A DNA stretch of 64,000 bases from [Phialemoniopsis] sp. UDSM-2020 (GCA_018873225.1 JAEILZ010000004.1:3100001-3164000), one strand, 5' to 3'; numbered from the stretch's first letter, positions 22,044-33,910 are shown. The notes: a model not told the origin generated them from the letters alone. A program made the numbers and translations.

Positions 22044-22927
22044 ATGTCTGAAGGTTCTGACGAGAATTCTGGAGTTGATTCGAAGCTCGAGCCTGAGGCT
22101 GTGCCCGGTCTGTTGCGCCTACCTGCAGAGCTACGAAACCGACTTTATCGAGACCTCATTATACGACACCCTCAGCGGCCTGTCATTTCGAGTGGAAACA
22201 TATTTCGTCTAATTGTCCCTCCAAGAATTGCTCAGTTGAATAGGCAGATACGCAAGGAGGTGCTGTCCATCTTCTTCGCCGAGCACATATTCTGCTTGAA
22301 CTTCTCTCCTTCCGACTCCTCAGAATACGTATCGACGACGACCCTTTTTCTGCGACGCTTGCGCGATTCCTGAACTTGCTGGGCAACAGCAGAAACGAAC
22401 TTTTCAGCATGATTCAGAACATCTGCGTGGACATCCAGGACGAATGGGTATACTCCCGGAGGTTTGGAGATAGGGAGGCACGACGTCGTTCCGTGAACCA
22501 GAATCAGAATGTTGTGCTTCCCGTCCGTTATGAGGAGAATCATGGTTACGAAACGCTTCCTCGTGTTACCGTCCATCTACGTCTTCGATTATCCAATGGC
22601 TTGGCCGCGCCGTCCGGCCATCCACTGTGTACGAAAAAGCTGGTACCCTGTCAGAAAGATTGGACCGATCACCGAGCCGTTCACTCCTTTCTTGTGAATA
22701 GCTTTGAGGCCTTCATACAGAGCATCGGTTGGGCGGGCGAAGAAGAACTTGCATATGCCGAGAGAGCACTCGCTCTTGCCGCTACAGATCTTATCAATGA
22801 GGCCGCTGAACTGACGTGGCTGCTTGGACATTATTGTCCAACTGCTCTCGGGAATACGTGGGGTGATTGGCATGCATCTTATGATGACAAAGGACGATTC
22901 TCCGAGGGTATCGACTTCTCTGGATAA
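22044..22927 (+). CDS. LPxELR/2EXR-like fungal protein, paralogue 2
   Basis: Proposed two exons, 22044-22328 and 22418-22927, with an 89-nt intron (donor GTATCG, acceptor ATTCAG), giving 264 residues. Without splicing, the first frame stops at about 22373 and the conserved C-terminal half continues in another frame. The N-terminal part has LLRLPAELRNRLYRDLI and VPPRIAQLNRQIRKEVLSIF. The C-terminal part has LLGHYCPTALGNTWGDW. Both halves match blocks of the neighbouring paralogue in order, so they belong to one gene. The intron is inferred from frame and weak splice signals; a frameshift is the alternative and would make this a pseudogene. Function is unknown. Confidence 0.6.
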
Positions 22928-23455
22928 GGAGCTTAGAGGGGTTTAGCGATGGGTGGGATCAGATGGCATTGGGACCTTAGCGGAAGAGTCTATCCTCTAC
23001 AATACGAGTCTGGTGTATCTGGATGCAGTCCATACCCCAGCTATCATTGTATTACCAAGCATGTCTGTCATTCTCAATGGTCGTAACAAGTATGGTGATT
23101 TATGCATTTGCCAGTTTTCCATGTTCAACCACCCACTGTGACATGCTGGGTAATTCAGTACGGATCCTCCACATGGTCGATAACATTACGATGTGGGCAT
23201 CTTCGGAATTCGACCCGCCTGTGCGACGAACAACAGATGCGGGAAGTGATTGAAATGTGTTGGGACAAGATTAGTATGGCCATATTAGAACCTTTGGCTA
23301 CACTTTGGTGACGCCAACTTTTAGTCTGTGTGCTTGAACTTGCTTCACTACCCAACATTTATTTTGACTTCATGTATTCAAACAACATCCCATTTTCCAC
23401 ACCTATTGACACTTCATTCCTTTCACTAGCTTACAGGTGCTTCACTCTCCGCAGT
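22928..23455. other. Intergenic, 528 bp
   Basis: This holds the convergent 3' flanks of paralogue 2 and the muramidase gene. Nothing else is recognised. Confidence 0.55.
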
Positions 23456-24191
23456 CTAACCAGTGGCAAGCTTGTGCAGGCTGTCCTCGCTGCCATTGAA
23501 AACATCAGAGTCGCCGCCGTACTTGTACGAGTCGCTGTTCTGCCAGATGGTCTGGTACGGCCAGCCACCGGGGACGGTGCCCACGCTGCTGCTGTAGCGC
23601 GCCAGGACGAGCGGGTTGGTGTTGACAAAGGCGTTAGAGTTGCCCGTGCAGTCCTTCCACCAGGACGGGTTGGTGTAGAGCATCGGGTACCGCCCCGTCT
23701 TGGTGTGGTATCGGTCGCTGAAGGCCTTGATCCAGGCGACCATGTCGGCCGCCGACAGGCCCCAGCACTCGCCCGAGTTGCCCTCGGACTCGAGGTCGAG
23801 CATGCCGGGAAGGGTGATGCCGTCGCCGCTCCAGCCGCCGCCATGGGCGATGAAGTAGTCGGCCTGCGCGGCGCCCGTGGTCTGGCCCGGGTGGGCGAAG
23901 TGGTAGCCGCCGCGAATCAGGCCGGCCTTGGTGGCGCCCGTATAGTGCGACGAGAAGCTGCTGTCGATGTAGCTGGTGCCCTCGGTGGCCTATGGGGACG
24001 AGTCAGATCTTCTGTGGGTTGAGTGACAGTCAAGCTTAGGGTGGGCTTACCTTGATGATGACGAAGCGGGCGCCGGCAGCCTTAGCAGCGGCAAAGTCGA
24101 CATTGGGCTGGTAGTGGGAGATATCAAAGCCTTGGACGGCAGCTTCTGCAGCGGCCGCAAGGGCGAGAGTGGAGGCAATGGAGAACTTCAT
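23456..24191 (-). CDS. Secreted GH25 muramidase (Chalaropsis-type lysozyme)
   Basis: Two exons: 24191-24051 (47 codons) and 23989-23456, with a 61-nt intron (GTAAGC donor, CATAG acceptor); 224 residues. Residues 1-17 form a signal peptide (MKFSIASTLALAAAAEA). The mature protein starts AVQGFDISHYQPNVDF, where the Asp of DISHYQ is the conserved GH25 active-site residue. It continues FVIIKATEGTSYID, GGYHFAHPG, and MLDLESEGN with the catalytic Asp-x-Glu. Then come YPMLYTN and WQNSDSYKYGGDSDVFNGS. Length fits the single-domain GH25 family of about 205-215 mature residues. These enzymes cleave bacterial peptidoglycan between MurNAc and GlcNAc. In a fungus an extracellular antibacterial or nutritional role is likely. 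A TATATAA lies about 105 bp upstream. Confidence 0.93.
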
Positions 24192-24293
24192 GTTGGCAAC
24201 AGGGTAAGAAGATAATTTGAGGCGTCAGGCTTGTGGTGATTGTGAATTCTGCTTTTCCAATTCCTTTCGACTTCCCAAGCTCTTTCACTGGCC

Positions 24294-24300
24294 TTATATA
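24294..24300 (-). promoter_or_regulatory. TATA box of GH25 gene
   Basis: TATATAA on the minus strand, about 105 bp upstream of the ATG at 24191, in the expected place for a secreted-protein gene. Confidence 0.45.
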
Positions 24301-25331
24301 CTCAAGCTCATATGAATGTTCTCGACAAAGTTCCCCCGTCTTATTGTCTCCTTGGACCCTGTCGTCAGGTCTATATTGATGATCTGCAACCCCCGCGATG
24401 TAAATCATTCATGGTCATCATTCACGCTGTCCAATGCCCACATATCGTTGGATCATCCCCAGGGAGCTGACGGACCCTGACTCCGCAGCTCGAAGAGCGG
24501 GACGATCGCTACTGGTTGGGGGCCACCGACAGTACATCTCAGCCGCAGCGTCATTGCCGCGGGCCAGTGTAACACCACCACACCCTCGACGCGCGTGAGA
24601 AGCCTAAATTTAGCGGGGAGCTGAAATGCCCATGGAACAACCCTGGAAGGTGCTCTGGTGCAATCGTCTGATGTCCAGCGTCGACGGACGCGCCCACGTG
24701 GTGGGTCGTGCTGCTTGCTGAATGGCGTCGATCACCGGGTTGAAGCGGGCGCCAGTGGGTTTGGTGCGGAAACGGTGCGCCTCCCGAGGTGTCTGTCAGA
24801 ACAAGCTTTTTTATGAGGCGACAAGCTCTTCGACCAGACATGCAATGCGACCTTCTTCGATTAAGATTGCTTCTTCTAGCATGGCGAGTTGCGATGTCAT
24901 ACGACGATCAACAAGGTTGACTCCGGGTCTGACGGCACTCTTCCGTGTACCGAAATCTGTGCATGGCGCGCCATCGAGAACATTCCTTGCCCCCGCCGCC
25001 ATGGAGAGACAAAATGCCGTCATTGTCTGGCATTTCCTGACGAAAACACAGTTCAAGAATGCGCAAAAGCACGAGCGTCATTGGTTGGTAATGTTCTACC
25101 TGTGATTCCCATGTGTGACGACAGGCCTTCCATTGCCCAGTAGCGTACTCTTGAAAGCACCTGTGAAATATGAGAGAATGGCCACGGCACCAAGACACTC
25201 CCAGTGCGGACTTCAAGTTCCCAACATGACAGCTCTTGAAATCACAGATGGCCTGCACCGCTCCGATCCTCCGTGTCGAGTGATCCCTCAGCTCCTGTGC
25301 TGCACTCACAAGCGGAGCCCGTATGTTTAAG
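24301..25331. other. Intergenic, about 1 kb
   Basis: No family features are seen in the short frames. It holds the distal promoter of the GH25 gene and the 3' flank of the acetyltransferase gene. Confidence 0.5.
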
Positions 25332-26036
25332 CTACTGTTGCACACCCTTCAATGCATTGGCGGGCTCCAACGTCTTTTGAAGGAAGATTTCGTCGAAAAA
25401 TTGCCCTTTCTTCTCCATCACACCTTTCATTATCCCTCGTCTCTCGAAACCTTTGTCCAGATACAACTTCTCCCTGTCCATCTGCTCAGGCTTGCACACC
25501 ATCGACACCACAACTGACTTGTACCGTGGACCATTATCGTCATAACAATTGGAAATGGCACTATCCACCAAAGCGCTCCTGATCCTGGTATCAAGATCTA
25601 CGCCCAACACGGACTCCCCCAGCGACGTGATAATCAGCTGGGCTGTCTTGCCATAGCAGCTTCTTCTACCGCTGAGAAGCCCGGTATAAGGAAGCAGGAC
25701 AGCCGAACCGATTAGATCCTGTGCCAAGGCGGTTTTTATCTCGTCACTCAGATGGTATGCGATCTTTGCCATGGTAGACTTCAATACGCTAGAGGGCGAA
25801 GTTTTCACGTGCGCATCCACGACTAGCCAGAAGTAGTCCGTTACTGCGACCGCATTGATGTCCTTCTCCAGGTCTTTTACGGAAGGCTCCTCATCAGGAA
25901 TCGAAGCCATACTATGTTCACGGACATGTCTCGTGAGACGTCGAAGAGCCGGCGCATCACGCACAGTTGCATGGCGGATGGTGATGGTCGGCTTGTCAGA
26001 GGGTGTTTGCGTCTCCTTGTCTTGTAGCTCGGTCAT
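25332..26036 (-). CDS. GNAT-like N-acetyltransferase
   Basis: Single exon, 234 residues from the ATG at 26036 (MTELQDKETQ). An in-frame extension upstream adds 19 residues of unlikely coding character. The GNAT pattern is PTITIRHATVRDAPALRRL at the N-terminus (the first strand and helix), then a central core. The C-terminal part has VVVSMVCKPEQ and YLDKGFERRGIMKGVMEKKG, like the GNAT C-terminal Y-x-K-x-GF strand. The acetyl-CoA pyrophosphate loop Q/R-x-x-G-x-G/A is not clear, so activity is uncertain and the protein may be a divergent member. It is probably soluble. The next gene upstream on the same strand is the ThrE-like transporter; no functional link is evident. Confidence 0.7.
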   Translation of the reverse strand: MTELQDKETQTPSDKPTITIRHATVRDAPALRRLTRHVREHSMASIPDEEPSVKDLEKDINAVAVTDYFWLVVDAHVKTSPSSVLKSTMAKIAYHLSDEIKTALAQDLIGSAVLLPYTGLLSGRRSCYGKTAQLIITSLGESVLGVDLDTRIRSALVDSAISNCYDDNGPRYKSVVVSMVCKPEQMDREKLYLDKGFERRGIMKGVMEKKGQFFDEIFLQKTLEPANALKGVQQ

Positions 26037-26686
26037 GGTCGAAGCTGTTCCCTTAGGCTGCAAGTAACAAACCATCCAGCCCCGGTTTGTCAAAATCGCA
26101 GGTTGGATGGTTTTGAATCAGGAAAGCCAGGGTCTGAGAGCATATGGTCCACTGTTTGCATCCAATGATGTGTGGATATGAGTTGCATGAAGTATGACAT
26201 CAGCTGGGGGATTGTCCGGGCCAAGAGACTTATAATGCTACCTCTCGGCTTACACTTCTTCACTGTATTCGATTGATGTACAATAAGCGTGATGACGTCT
26301 TTAAACGTTCATCTAGAGTCTTGGCCCTCCTTTCGTTTGCGAGTGGTTCAAACCTTCATTCCAATGACCTGATGGAGAGCGAGGCAGTCGACGAACATGA
26401 TTTTCACCAATCAATTACAGTCGCCTTGCATTGGTAAGCCGGTTGAAAGGTCTGTGGGGCGATAATAGTAACTCAAAGAACCCTGTATAGCTAGAAGGTA
26501 ACGCTCAAGGTTCACTCATTACATTACACTTGGCATGGTCAGCTCATCTCAAGGATGAATTCAACATCCGTTGTCGCCATTTCATTAGTATCTGAATGCA
26601 AAAATTGGTTCCTAATTTACAAGCCTGTATCCAAGAACACCAGACCATCCGATTGCTGGGGATCTTTCCAGCATCCCCTTCGAACC
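26037..26686. other. Intergenic, 650 bp
   Basis: This holds the upstream region of the GNAT gene and the 3' flank of the ThrE-like gene. No gene or conspicuous motif is seen. Confidence 0.55.
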
Positions 26687-29227
26687 TCAAAAACTGAAAA
26701 GGCCACCCTTCCGCTTCCCAAACGGCCACATGATCAACGCTGACATGAAGAGCCCTATTGAGAGTCCCATGGCGATCTGGATCATCCGCGCCGCGAAATC
26801 AAAGATGATGGTATTAGCAAGCGACGCAGACAACATCCCCGACATCTGACTCGTCCCATTCGTCCCGGTTGTCCCATTCAAGGCTGGCGGTCCCATTGAG
26901 CCGCGCAGCTCGTCCTCCGTTGCCAGTCCCGTCAGTAAGCCGCACTTGGCCGCGAGGCCCCCCGGAACCAGCACATACATGGCGGGCACGATCACGGCGG
27001 CCGCGACGTCATGCCGCATCACACGCCCGTACAAGTTGGCCAGGATCCCAGCGCCCATAGCGGCGAGCGTCGGAGCAACCTGGGGCGCCGCCACAAAGTA
27101 GAGGTCGCTAAAGTAGCTAATCACATGCCCAGCAAATGCGATGACGACCATGGCCGGCATCTGTACCCAGTGGGCCTGGAAGACGATACAGATGGCCGTC
27201 GCGAAGACGGGCACGGCGATGAAGCCGTACAAGGGCGGGACGGAGCTGGCGCAGGTGGATGCCGAGGTGGCGTTCTTGTCGATGGCGCCGTACAGGGCGG
27301 TACCAAGCATGAGCCCGAAGCCTAGGAGCATGGTGTAGACGATGGCGTAGAACATGCGTATCGAGCCCGGGACAATGGCGTGCGACTGGATCTCGAGTGC
27401 GGCGCATACTGTCACCGTTATGTCAGTGCATGTAATTTCCTAGCGAGCAGGGAGCTACTTACGAACCAAGTACCCGGGCAGCAGGATGACGATACCGCTC
27501 TGTGCCATCGCAGCGAAGCAGAACAATTGCTGATTGCCTAGACTCCCGAATAGTCTTGTCAAGAATGCTACCAGCACTGTTACAGTCACCTCAAAAACAT
27601 TGCTGTACAGTACGGACCTGCGAGCAACGACCAGTTCCAAGATACCAACCAGGCACCCGAAACAGAAGCTCAGAGGTATGTCGAGGAGGCCGCCTTTGTA
27701 CACGGACGGGCCGATAGCAGCAGCGGCCAAGCCATATGCAAGGACTCGAGCACACGGGGTGTACCTGGGTTTAGAGTCTAGCAAGTCTTCGATCTTTGTG
27801 ATGGCCTCTTCCACGTCGATTATATCGTGGACGACCTCCTTGTATATCTTGTGCGTATCCTTGAGCTTGGCAAGCTCGATGTCCTGAGATGTGCGCACGA
27901 AACGCATCTCGGTAGTGTGGAGCATCTGGTCGTCAAAGGATATGATCATGCTGCCCGGTATGTACAGGAATTGAGCATCGACCTCGAGTACATTAGCTGA
28001 CATCTGCAGGTACTCTTCGAGCCGATGCGTCGGCGCTCCGTAGAGCATAAGCGCACGGCACAGCTTGATGAGGTAGTCATGCCGGGCCAGTGTCTCCGCG
28101 ATCCGCGCCGTAACCCGCTCCTCCTCGCTGGCATACAGGTGGCTTCTACGCCGACTTGTGTACAAACCTCTATTCTGCTCCGTCTGCGCATCGTTGTTCA
28201 ACGTCGTGCTTCCTTCGTCGACCCCGCTATGTGTACTCTGCGCTTCTAGGTCAAGCCATGATTGGCGCTCTGGCGCAACATCTCGTGGATTCGCCTGAGA
28301 CGTACACTGTGCCCCGGATCTAGAGTCGCGGCCTGCTGGCCTTGTCCACGGCGACAAGAACGTACCGCTTTGTCGAGGATCACTACGGGTCGTTGCAGCT
28401 GGCTTGTTGTAGAGCCTTAACAGCTGCGATAGCACGCCGGCTCGGTACCGCGTGGGTGGCTGGAGATGCCGGGTTCGCTCGGAATAGCCACCATCGTGTG
28501 GCGATTGGGATCTCTCGTAATATCCGCTCGAGTTTCGTTGGTGACTCAAGGGTCTGGATGCCCCTTGGACGCGTTGCGAGTGTGCTCGTACAATCTCTTG
28601 GGCTTGTCGGACAGTGGGGGACTCGTTCTCGTCGGCAATCGGGGACAGATGGGATTGCGCATGCTTTTTTCGCGGCGGCTTTGTAAAGGGTACTCGATCG
28701 CTGCCTTGCTCAGGCTCGGTGTCGCTTTCGCCAGTGATAGCAGTGGTAACAATGGACGCCCTGGAGTCCCATGCCGCGTCGTTACGTAGTTCAGGGTTGG
28801 TATGGGATTCCTGTGGTTTGTTCGGGTTGTGAAGCGGCCAATTGCTGTCTACACTTAGCCCGATCAAAGAAGAGCGTGATGAATAGACAGAACTGGACCT
28901 GGACCGACTACGGCGGGTCCCGGCAGCTTCGGCCACGTCTATTGTCGGAACTCCCGCTCGGTCTCTTCCTTGTATGAGCGCCTCGGGTGATTGAGCACCA
29001 TGTTCACTCGATGAATCGTCTTCGCCGGCCACAGGGACTGCCGCTATTAGGTTGCGGTCAAGTCGCGCCCGTCCTTCGTCCTGAACGCCAATGGTAGCAG
29101 CTTCTGGAACCGTCGTGGTAGCCTCATGCTCCTCAGCAGACTCTTGTTGCCACCAATTAGTCTCGGGCTCAGGTAAATAAGTCCCTTCTTGTTCGTCTTG
29201 GGGAGCCTGCTCTCGAGAAGTATCCAT
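26687..29227 (-). CDS. ThrE/DUF1212-family membrane protein, Prm10-like
   Basis: Two exons: 29227-27463 and 27408-26687, with a 54-nt intron (GTAAGT donor, GACAG acceptor); 828 residues. The first 380 or so residues are a hydrophilic Ser/Arg/Glu-rich region, probably disordered and cytosolic. Then comes the ThrE domain: LIKLCRALMLYGAPTHRLEEYL, LPGSMIISF-like sequence (IPGSMIISFDDQM), and a helical linker. About ten hydrophobic segments follow, starting ARVLAYGLAAAAIGP and including QSGIVILLPGYLVLCAALEI and the splice junction, then GSIRMFYAIVYTMLLGFGL. The family includes bacterial threonine/serine exporters and the yeast pheromone-regulated membrane protein Prm10. Transport of amino acids is known only for bacterial relatives, so the fungal role is inference. 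The ATG at 29227 was chosen because the frame above it lacks ATG. Confidence 0.9.
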
Positions 29228-30500
29228 TGGACAAGGAGAAGACAAGACTGACCTGGTCTCAGGGAGGATCGCTGCAAAGGCTGCTAGGCGTCGCGATCCG
29301 ACCTATATCATGAATGGAGCTTCGAACGCATCCTGCTTAGGAGTTGAGCATGCTCGTAGGACGCCAATGAGGCTGAGTAGAGCCTCCCGACATGGTGATA
29401 AGAACACTGTGGGTGGGGTCGCTTCAGTGGAAACTTGGGGGTACGCCGCAAGAATGGACAATGCCCCGAGCCCCAAAGAGGCTGGATAAGCGAGGTTAGA
29501 TATCAAAATCGGAAACAGAGCGATTCATCCAGGCTCCTGACGGAGCTGAATGCCCATTGGCGACTACATGCCTCGATTCATGAGCACGAACTCGATCCGA
29601 TTGCAATCTCTAAGCCACATGCGTGAAATTATGCAGGAACTGGGCTGCAACTTCGCCGTTACATCCAAAGCTCTGGGATTCCTCACCGGGCAAGTCCTCC
29701 TTCCACAGTGGGATATGATCGGAGCATCGCGTGTGCCGGGCTGTCGTGTCGGCGTCATGGCTGGGGCGACCTCCGGCCCTTCTTTCCCCCAGCATGTGCT
29801 CTATTTATAACAGTCTCGTTGCATGTTGTAATCAGAATGGGTAAGCTCCAACCACCCCGGCGTCGTGGAAAGAAGGCTAGTGATCAAGATTCCAGTTTAG
29901 AACTTGCTGAAGGAAGCTTCGCCAAGTCCAGGGGCAAGGGCGGATATCGGACCGGCCCGTGACGCGGCAAGTCCATTGCAGCCCCGGGCGGAAGTACTGA
30001 CGACACTCTTCATGCAAGGCTGCTCGTTCTGACTAATCCTCCTGGGTCAAGATAAGAGGTATTGAACTGCTAGTCCATACGGCGTACTCGCTTCTTTGTC
30101 GTGGGCCTTTGAAACGATGGTACAGTTTTGATGTTCCTCCGTATCCAGTACTGCAGGGACATTGCTCTGCAATGGCCTCATATCTGCCTCTCTTTGACAA
30201 GGTCGATCTAGAAAGGACAAGAGCGGGTTGGTAATACCTAAGTATGCAGGCGCGCCGCACCCCAGGTGATTGCCAATTGCTTTCGGTCTCGCGAGTCCAA
30301 ATTTTGGCTGGCCAAGATAGCTTACGCGCAATGTCATTCATCCTTTATGTCACTACTGTGACTGTATCACTACTACAGGGCAATCCACCAGCCTCGAGGC
30401 ACGCATCAAATCCCGAACTGCACCTGTCCCGATTATCTAGCCCGAGGATCATCTTCCACACGCACATTGCTATCATCATATCTTCTCTCATAATCCTATC
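29228..30500. other. Intergenic, 1.3 kb
   Basis: This is the upstream region of the ThrE-like gene and the left border of the small-gene block. Only short incidental frames are present. Confidence 0.5.
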
Positions 30501-31153
30501 ATGGTGTTCCCTTTGGTAGGTATTTTATGCTCCCCCACATGAGTTATCTTTCCACACGTCTGACACATTGAAAGACCAAGTGGGAGCATCAGCTTCTCGA
30601 AGACCTAGGCAGTTATCTCGAGTATGGTACTCCACGTGTCAATGACTTGGGCGCCGCCTTCGATCAGGCCGTAGTCCTCTTCAACGAGTGGAGAAATCAA
30701 ATCGACGACTAGCGGGAGCAACCACGGAGGACTTACAATATCGCCTTCCTCGATCGCAACCTTGACTTGTTCGACACAATGCGCCAGAAGATAATTAATA
30801 TCCAGAGCGAACTCCTACGTTACCGCCCGGTCGAGCCAAATGCGGCAAGGGCAGCGATACTTGCCAGAGCTGAAATGGCAGCCCTGCGAACCGCCATGGA
30901 GGGGTGGGTGACGGCGGCGCTGGAGGCAATCCGGCGGGAGCAGTCACAAAGCTTGACCCGGCAAATACAAATTTGCATCACAGAGGCAAGGATGGACAAT
31001 TTCCTCGTAATAGATGAGGATTTGCAGACTTTCATCCACGACCTTAACGCGCGCCCCGAAATAAATCCGCTCCGGAGTAGTTCAGACAAGTCGAGTGATG
31101 CCGAGGACGAGGATTTCGTGAACGAAGAGCAAGACACGGATAGCGCCGAGTAG
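30501..31153 (+). CDS. Small helical orphan protein, array member 1 (in-frame TAG)
   Basis: The first exon is 30501-30515 (ATG GTG TTC CCT TTG), then a GTAGGT donor. With the near acceptor (AAAG at 30574) the second exon stays open for 45 codons, from KWEHQLLEDLGSYLEYG to FNEWRNQIDD, then meets TAG at 30710-30712. The same frame continues open to 31153. If instead the AG of that TAG is the acceptor (intron 30516-30712), the product is 151 residues: MVFPL joined to REQPRRTYNIAF. The C-terminal body is helical, SELLRYRPVEPNAARAAILARAEMAAL, and ends in an acidic tail. It resembles the array member at 35.6 kb (LLDTRPLDAEAKMLLSKFD). Function is unknown; it is either a spliced gene or a pseudogene with one nonsense codon. 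Confidence 0.5.
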
Positions 31154-32098
31154 CAGTATCTGCTGGACGAGGAACAAGAGCCGGCATGATAGGTGCATTA
31201 GAGTACAGACAATTTTGGCTGTAGCGAATGAGCGTAGATTTTCTCCGAGGAACATGGCGTGCTTACTTATTTTCAGTAGTATTTTATCTGAAGCGTTTGC
31301 TAGCGACATCAGTCCGCTCTTTTTATGTCCCGTCGGTTACTTTGCAAGACTCCTACTGTTCTAGATCCCCACATGAGCAACGATATCCCTCCTCGTCAAC
31401 GTGGACGATGATATGGCTCTATCGAACTCTCAACCGTTGATCATGTTCGTTGGGACTAGTGACTGAGTTTAGGATAGGGCATGAGGCTGTAAAGGGTACA
31501 AGACGTGACCGATTGCTTTGCTCATGGAGAGAGAAAGGATGGTCGAGGCAGAGATTTTGGTACTTCTAGGACTGCATCCAAAAAGGAAAATAGAGGTCCA
31601 CGAAGGATCGCCACCAGCCAGTGACACCGCATTCTTGTGTTAGTGTAGCGAAGATGTCTGCCTGACCTTTTCGGCTATGAAAAACCGGTTGTCAGGTCTC
31701 ACAGCTAGCCATGCCAGTGCGCAGAGGGGTGAAGTGAGGTATCATGTGCACATCACGTAGATCGGTGGTGAATCTACAAGTGCAATGAGTACAAGCTCTA
31801 AATCAGTGAAAGGTTCCGGAGTCAGTGAATCGATGAGGTTTCATGAGTCTTGACGAAGGCTCATAGCACGAAAGGAAGTGGTGGTTGCGTGGACGGCTAC
31901 TCAACAACATGCCTCCTAATCACGATGTCCATGATTCACAGGTGTTTAGAGCATCTATAAATGTTAGAAGAGTCTGCTAGAGACTGCAATACCCAGAATT
32001 CCACAACACAACACAACTCAACAGACACGAAGGCCCAAAGTCACTCAACGATCATCTTCTTGACGACAAGAGTCCATCAATCTTCCACAACTATCATC
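31154..32098. other. Intergenic inside small-gene array
   Basis: No gene is seen. The right end carries TATAAA at 31956-31961 and the A/C-rich leader of array member 2. Confidence 0.5.
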
Positions 32099-32600
32099 AT
32101 GGGTCCAGTGAGTTCTCCACTGTATCTGCATCCCTCTAGCAGAAGTCACTGACTTATGACAGGCTTTCCCCGCCAAGATGGAGCAGCAACTCGCCGAGTA
32201 CATCTCGGGCTTTGGCAATATGCCAACCTCTTCCAACCTGAAGGACCTCGTCGAAGACTGCTACATCGGAACCGGCTTCCTGGACACCTGGAAGGAGGCC
32301 ATCACCCGCTGGGACAACAACGCGGAGCCGGTCGGCGTGTCGTTCATCGAGCAAAACGTCGAGGGCTTCCTCGGCATCTCCAACCAGAAGGAGGCCATGG
32401 AGCAGGAGTGGGTCCAGCACGAAGACGTCACGGCCGAGCAGCAGTGCTACCTCGACAAGTTCAAGGAGCACTACGACGAGCTCAAGAATGTGCTCAAGAC
32501 CTGGCTGGAGAAGATCATGCCGGAGACTCTGGCGAGGCTGAGGAGCGACGATCCCCGTATCCAGGACGTGACGGAGAAGTTTGAACGTGTGTTCAAGTGA
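32099..32600 (+). CDS. Small helical orphan protein, array member 2
   Basis: Two exons: 32099-32107 (only ATG GGT CCA) and 32163-32600, with a 55-nt intron (GTGAGT donor, TGACAG acceptor), phase 0; 148 residues. TATAAA lies about 140 bp upstream. There is no signal peptide or TM segment. The protein is acidic and helical with Trp: LVEDCYIGTGFLDTWKEAI, then EDVTAEQQCYLDKFKEHYDELKN and LKTWLEKIMPETLARL. The last part resembles array member 3 (LSMAEKDRQATFTL...LKPYVDKVVPIAQKQL), so I place both in one diverged family. I recognise no known domain. Codon use is strongly C/G-ending in the second exon, which argues for a real, expressed gene. Confidence 0.75.
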
Positions 32601-33093
32601 ATTCTGCGGTTACAAAGGAGAATATGCATGGGATAGTGCCTGGAGCGTAGCTTTTGTCTTAGAACTTTTTGGGAGTCCTGATCATTGGGTTATTCCATGA
32701 TCAGAGTTAACCACCGCTTGATAACTCAATCAACTTGATTTCTCACGATCATCCATGCATTTCGTTTCTCGATGCATCAACTTATTCATGAATGATATTC
32801 AGCAATTTGATCGAATATACCGGACGACATTGATCCAGGATGCCCGCCTTGTCAAGTGAGCAACGGCAGGCGAGACTACCGAGTAGAGATGCTTGCAGTG
32901 ATTAGATACCTAGTCAGTACGCGATTCGCAACTGCCCTCGAATTCACATCCAGGAGGACTGTCACGATTCAGAGATTTTTTTGTGTATTTAATGGAAGCG
33001 ATCACCGCAGAAACAAACATTTGCAAAGTTGTCAGACACCGACATTTCCACACAAAATTCATCAATTCACTTCATATCGCAAACAGCATCACA
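32601..33093. other. Intergenic, 493 bp, with short inverted repeat
   Basis: Just after array member 2 lies a perfect 8-bp inverted repeat CTGATCAT/ATGATCAG with an 11-nt loop at about 32677-32703; it may shape the 3' end of the transcript. A TATTTAA lies near 32988, about 105 bp before member 3. Confidence 0.4.
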
Positions 33094-33618
33094 ATGGCTG
33101 CCGCCGCAGTAAGTCACAATTGGATCGTTTCTGGCCCCCATCGAGAATGCTCGCGCTAATCCACCGTGACATAGGAGAGCTTGCTGATCGACATCCAGGA
33201 CAAGGTGAAGGAACCTTGTGCCTCAGGAAAGCAAGGCATATTTCTCCGGATGCACGAACTCCAGGGCCTCTGCGATCAATGGAGGGGCGTCCTGTCTGAA
33301 TGGAAAGGGGATGAGCGACTGCACACCCCAGCAATTACCCGCAAGTGTCTCGAGACCTGGGGTCTAGTACGCGACCAGCGCAAGCAGCTGGAGAGCGACT
33401 ACAAGCTTCAACTGCGCCTGGGGACCTTGTCGATGGCAGAGAAGGACCGCCAGGCGACCTTCACACTTAGCTACTGCAAGCTGAGAGACCGGCTCAAGCC
33501 ATATGTTGACAAGGTGGTACCGATCGCCCAGAAACAGTTGCAGAGGTCGCAATCATGGGCCCAGGCTCTCGACCTAGCACAGCTATGGCAACAGAGCTTC
33601 CCGCCAGAGGAGTTATGA
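33094..33618 (+). CDS. Small helical orphan protein, array member 3
   Basis: Two exons: 33094-33108 (ATG GCT GCC GCC GCA) and 33175-33618, with a 66-nt intron (GTAAGT donor, CATAG acceptor), phase 0; 152 residues. The body reads SLLIDIQDKVKEPCASGKQG, LQGLCDQWRGVLSEWKGDE, ITRKCLETWGLVRDQRKQLE and CKLRDRLKPYVDKVVPIAQK. It is almost all predicted helix, with Trp in heptad-like spacing; there is no TM segment or signal. It has the same gene plan as members 1, 2 and 5 (tiny first exon, phase-0 intron, one long exon). Function is unknown. A bundle-forming or partner-binding protein is a guess only. Confidence 0.75.
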
Positions 33619-33910
33619 TTATGGTCTTCTGGTCTTGGCAGACGGGATACATTGAGGGTGTCATGAGTTGCAAATTTCTTGGAGGGTAAGGAACAACAAA
33701 CACAAGCCTGGTCCAGCACAAAGGACTTGATGGGCTACCTTGGGGCCGGTTAGGGCAACAAAACCCATCTACAAATCCAGCGTTTTGGAATGATTTTTGG
33801 TTTGACTACCATGTATGTGTCTCATGATTACGTTAATGATATGTAAGAAACCCTTCTCCCCACCCAACAAGAAAGCGAATATAACACCAAGGCTCCGGCA
33901 AGCCACCATA

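Noticed and set aside
22310..22376. Clear frameshift pseudogene in the second LPxELR-type gene
   Set aside because: A phase-compatible 89-nt intron explains the frame change, so a pseudogene call is not required.
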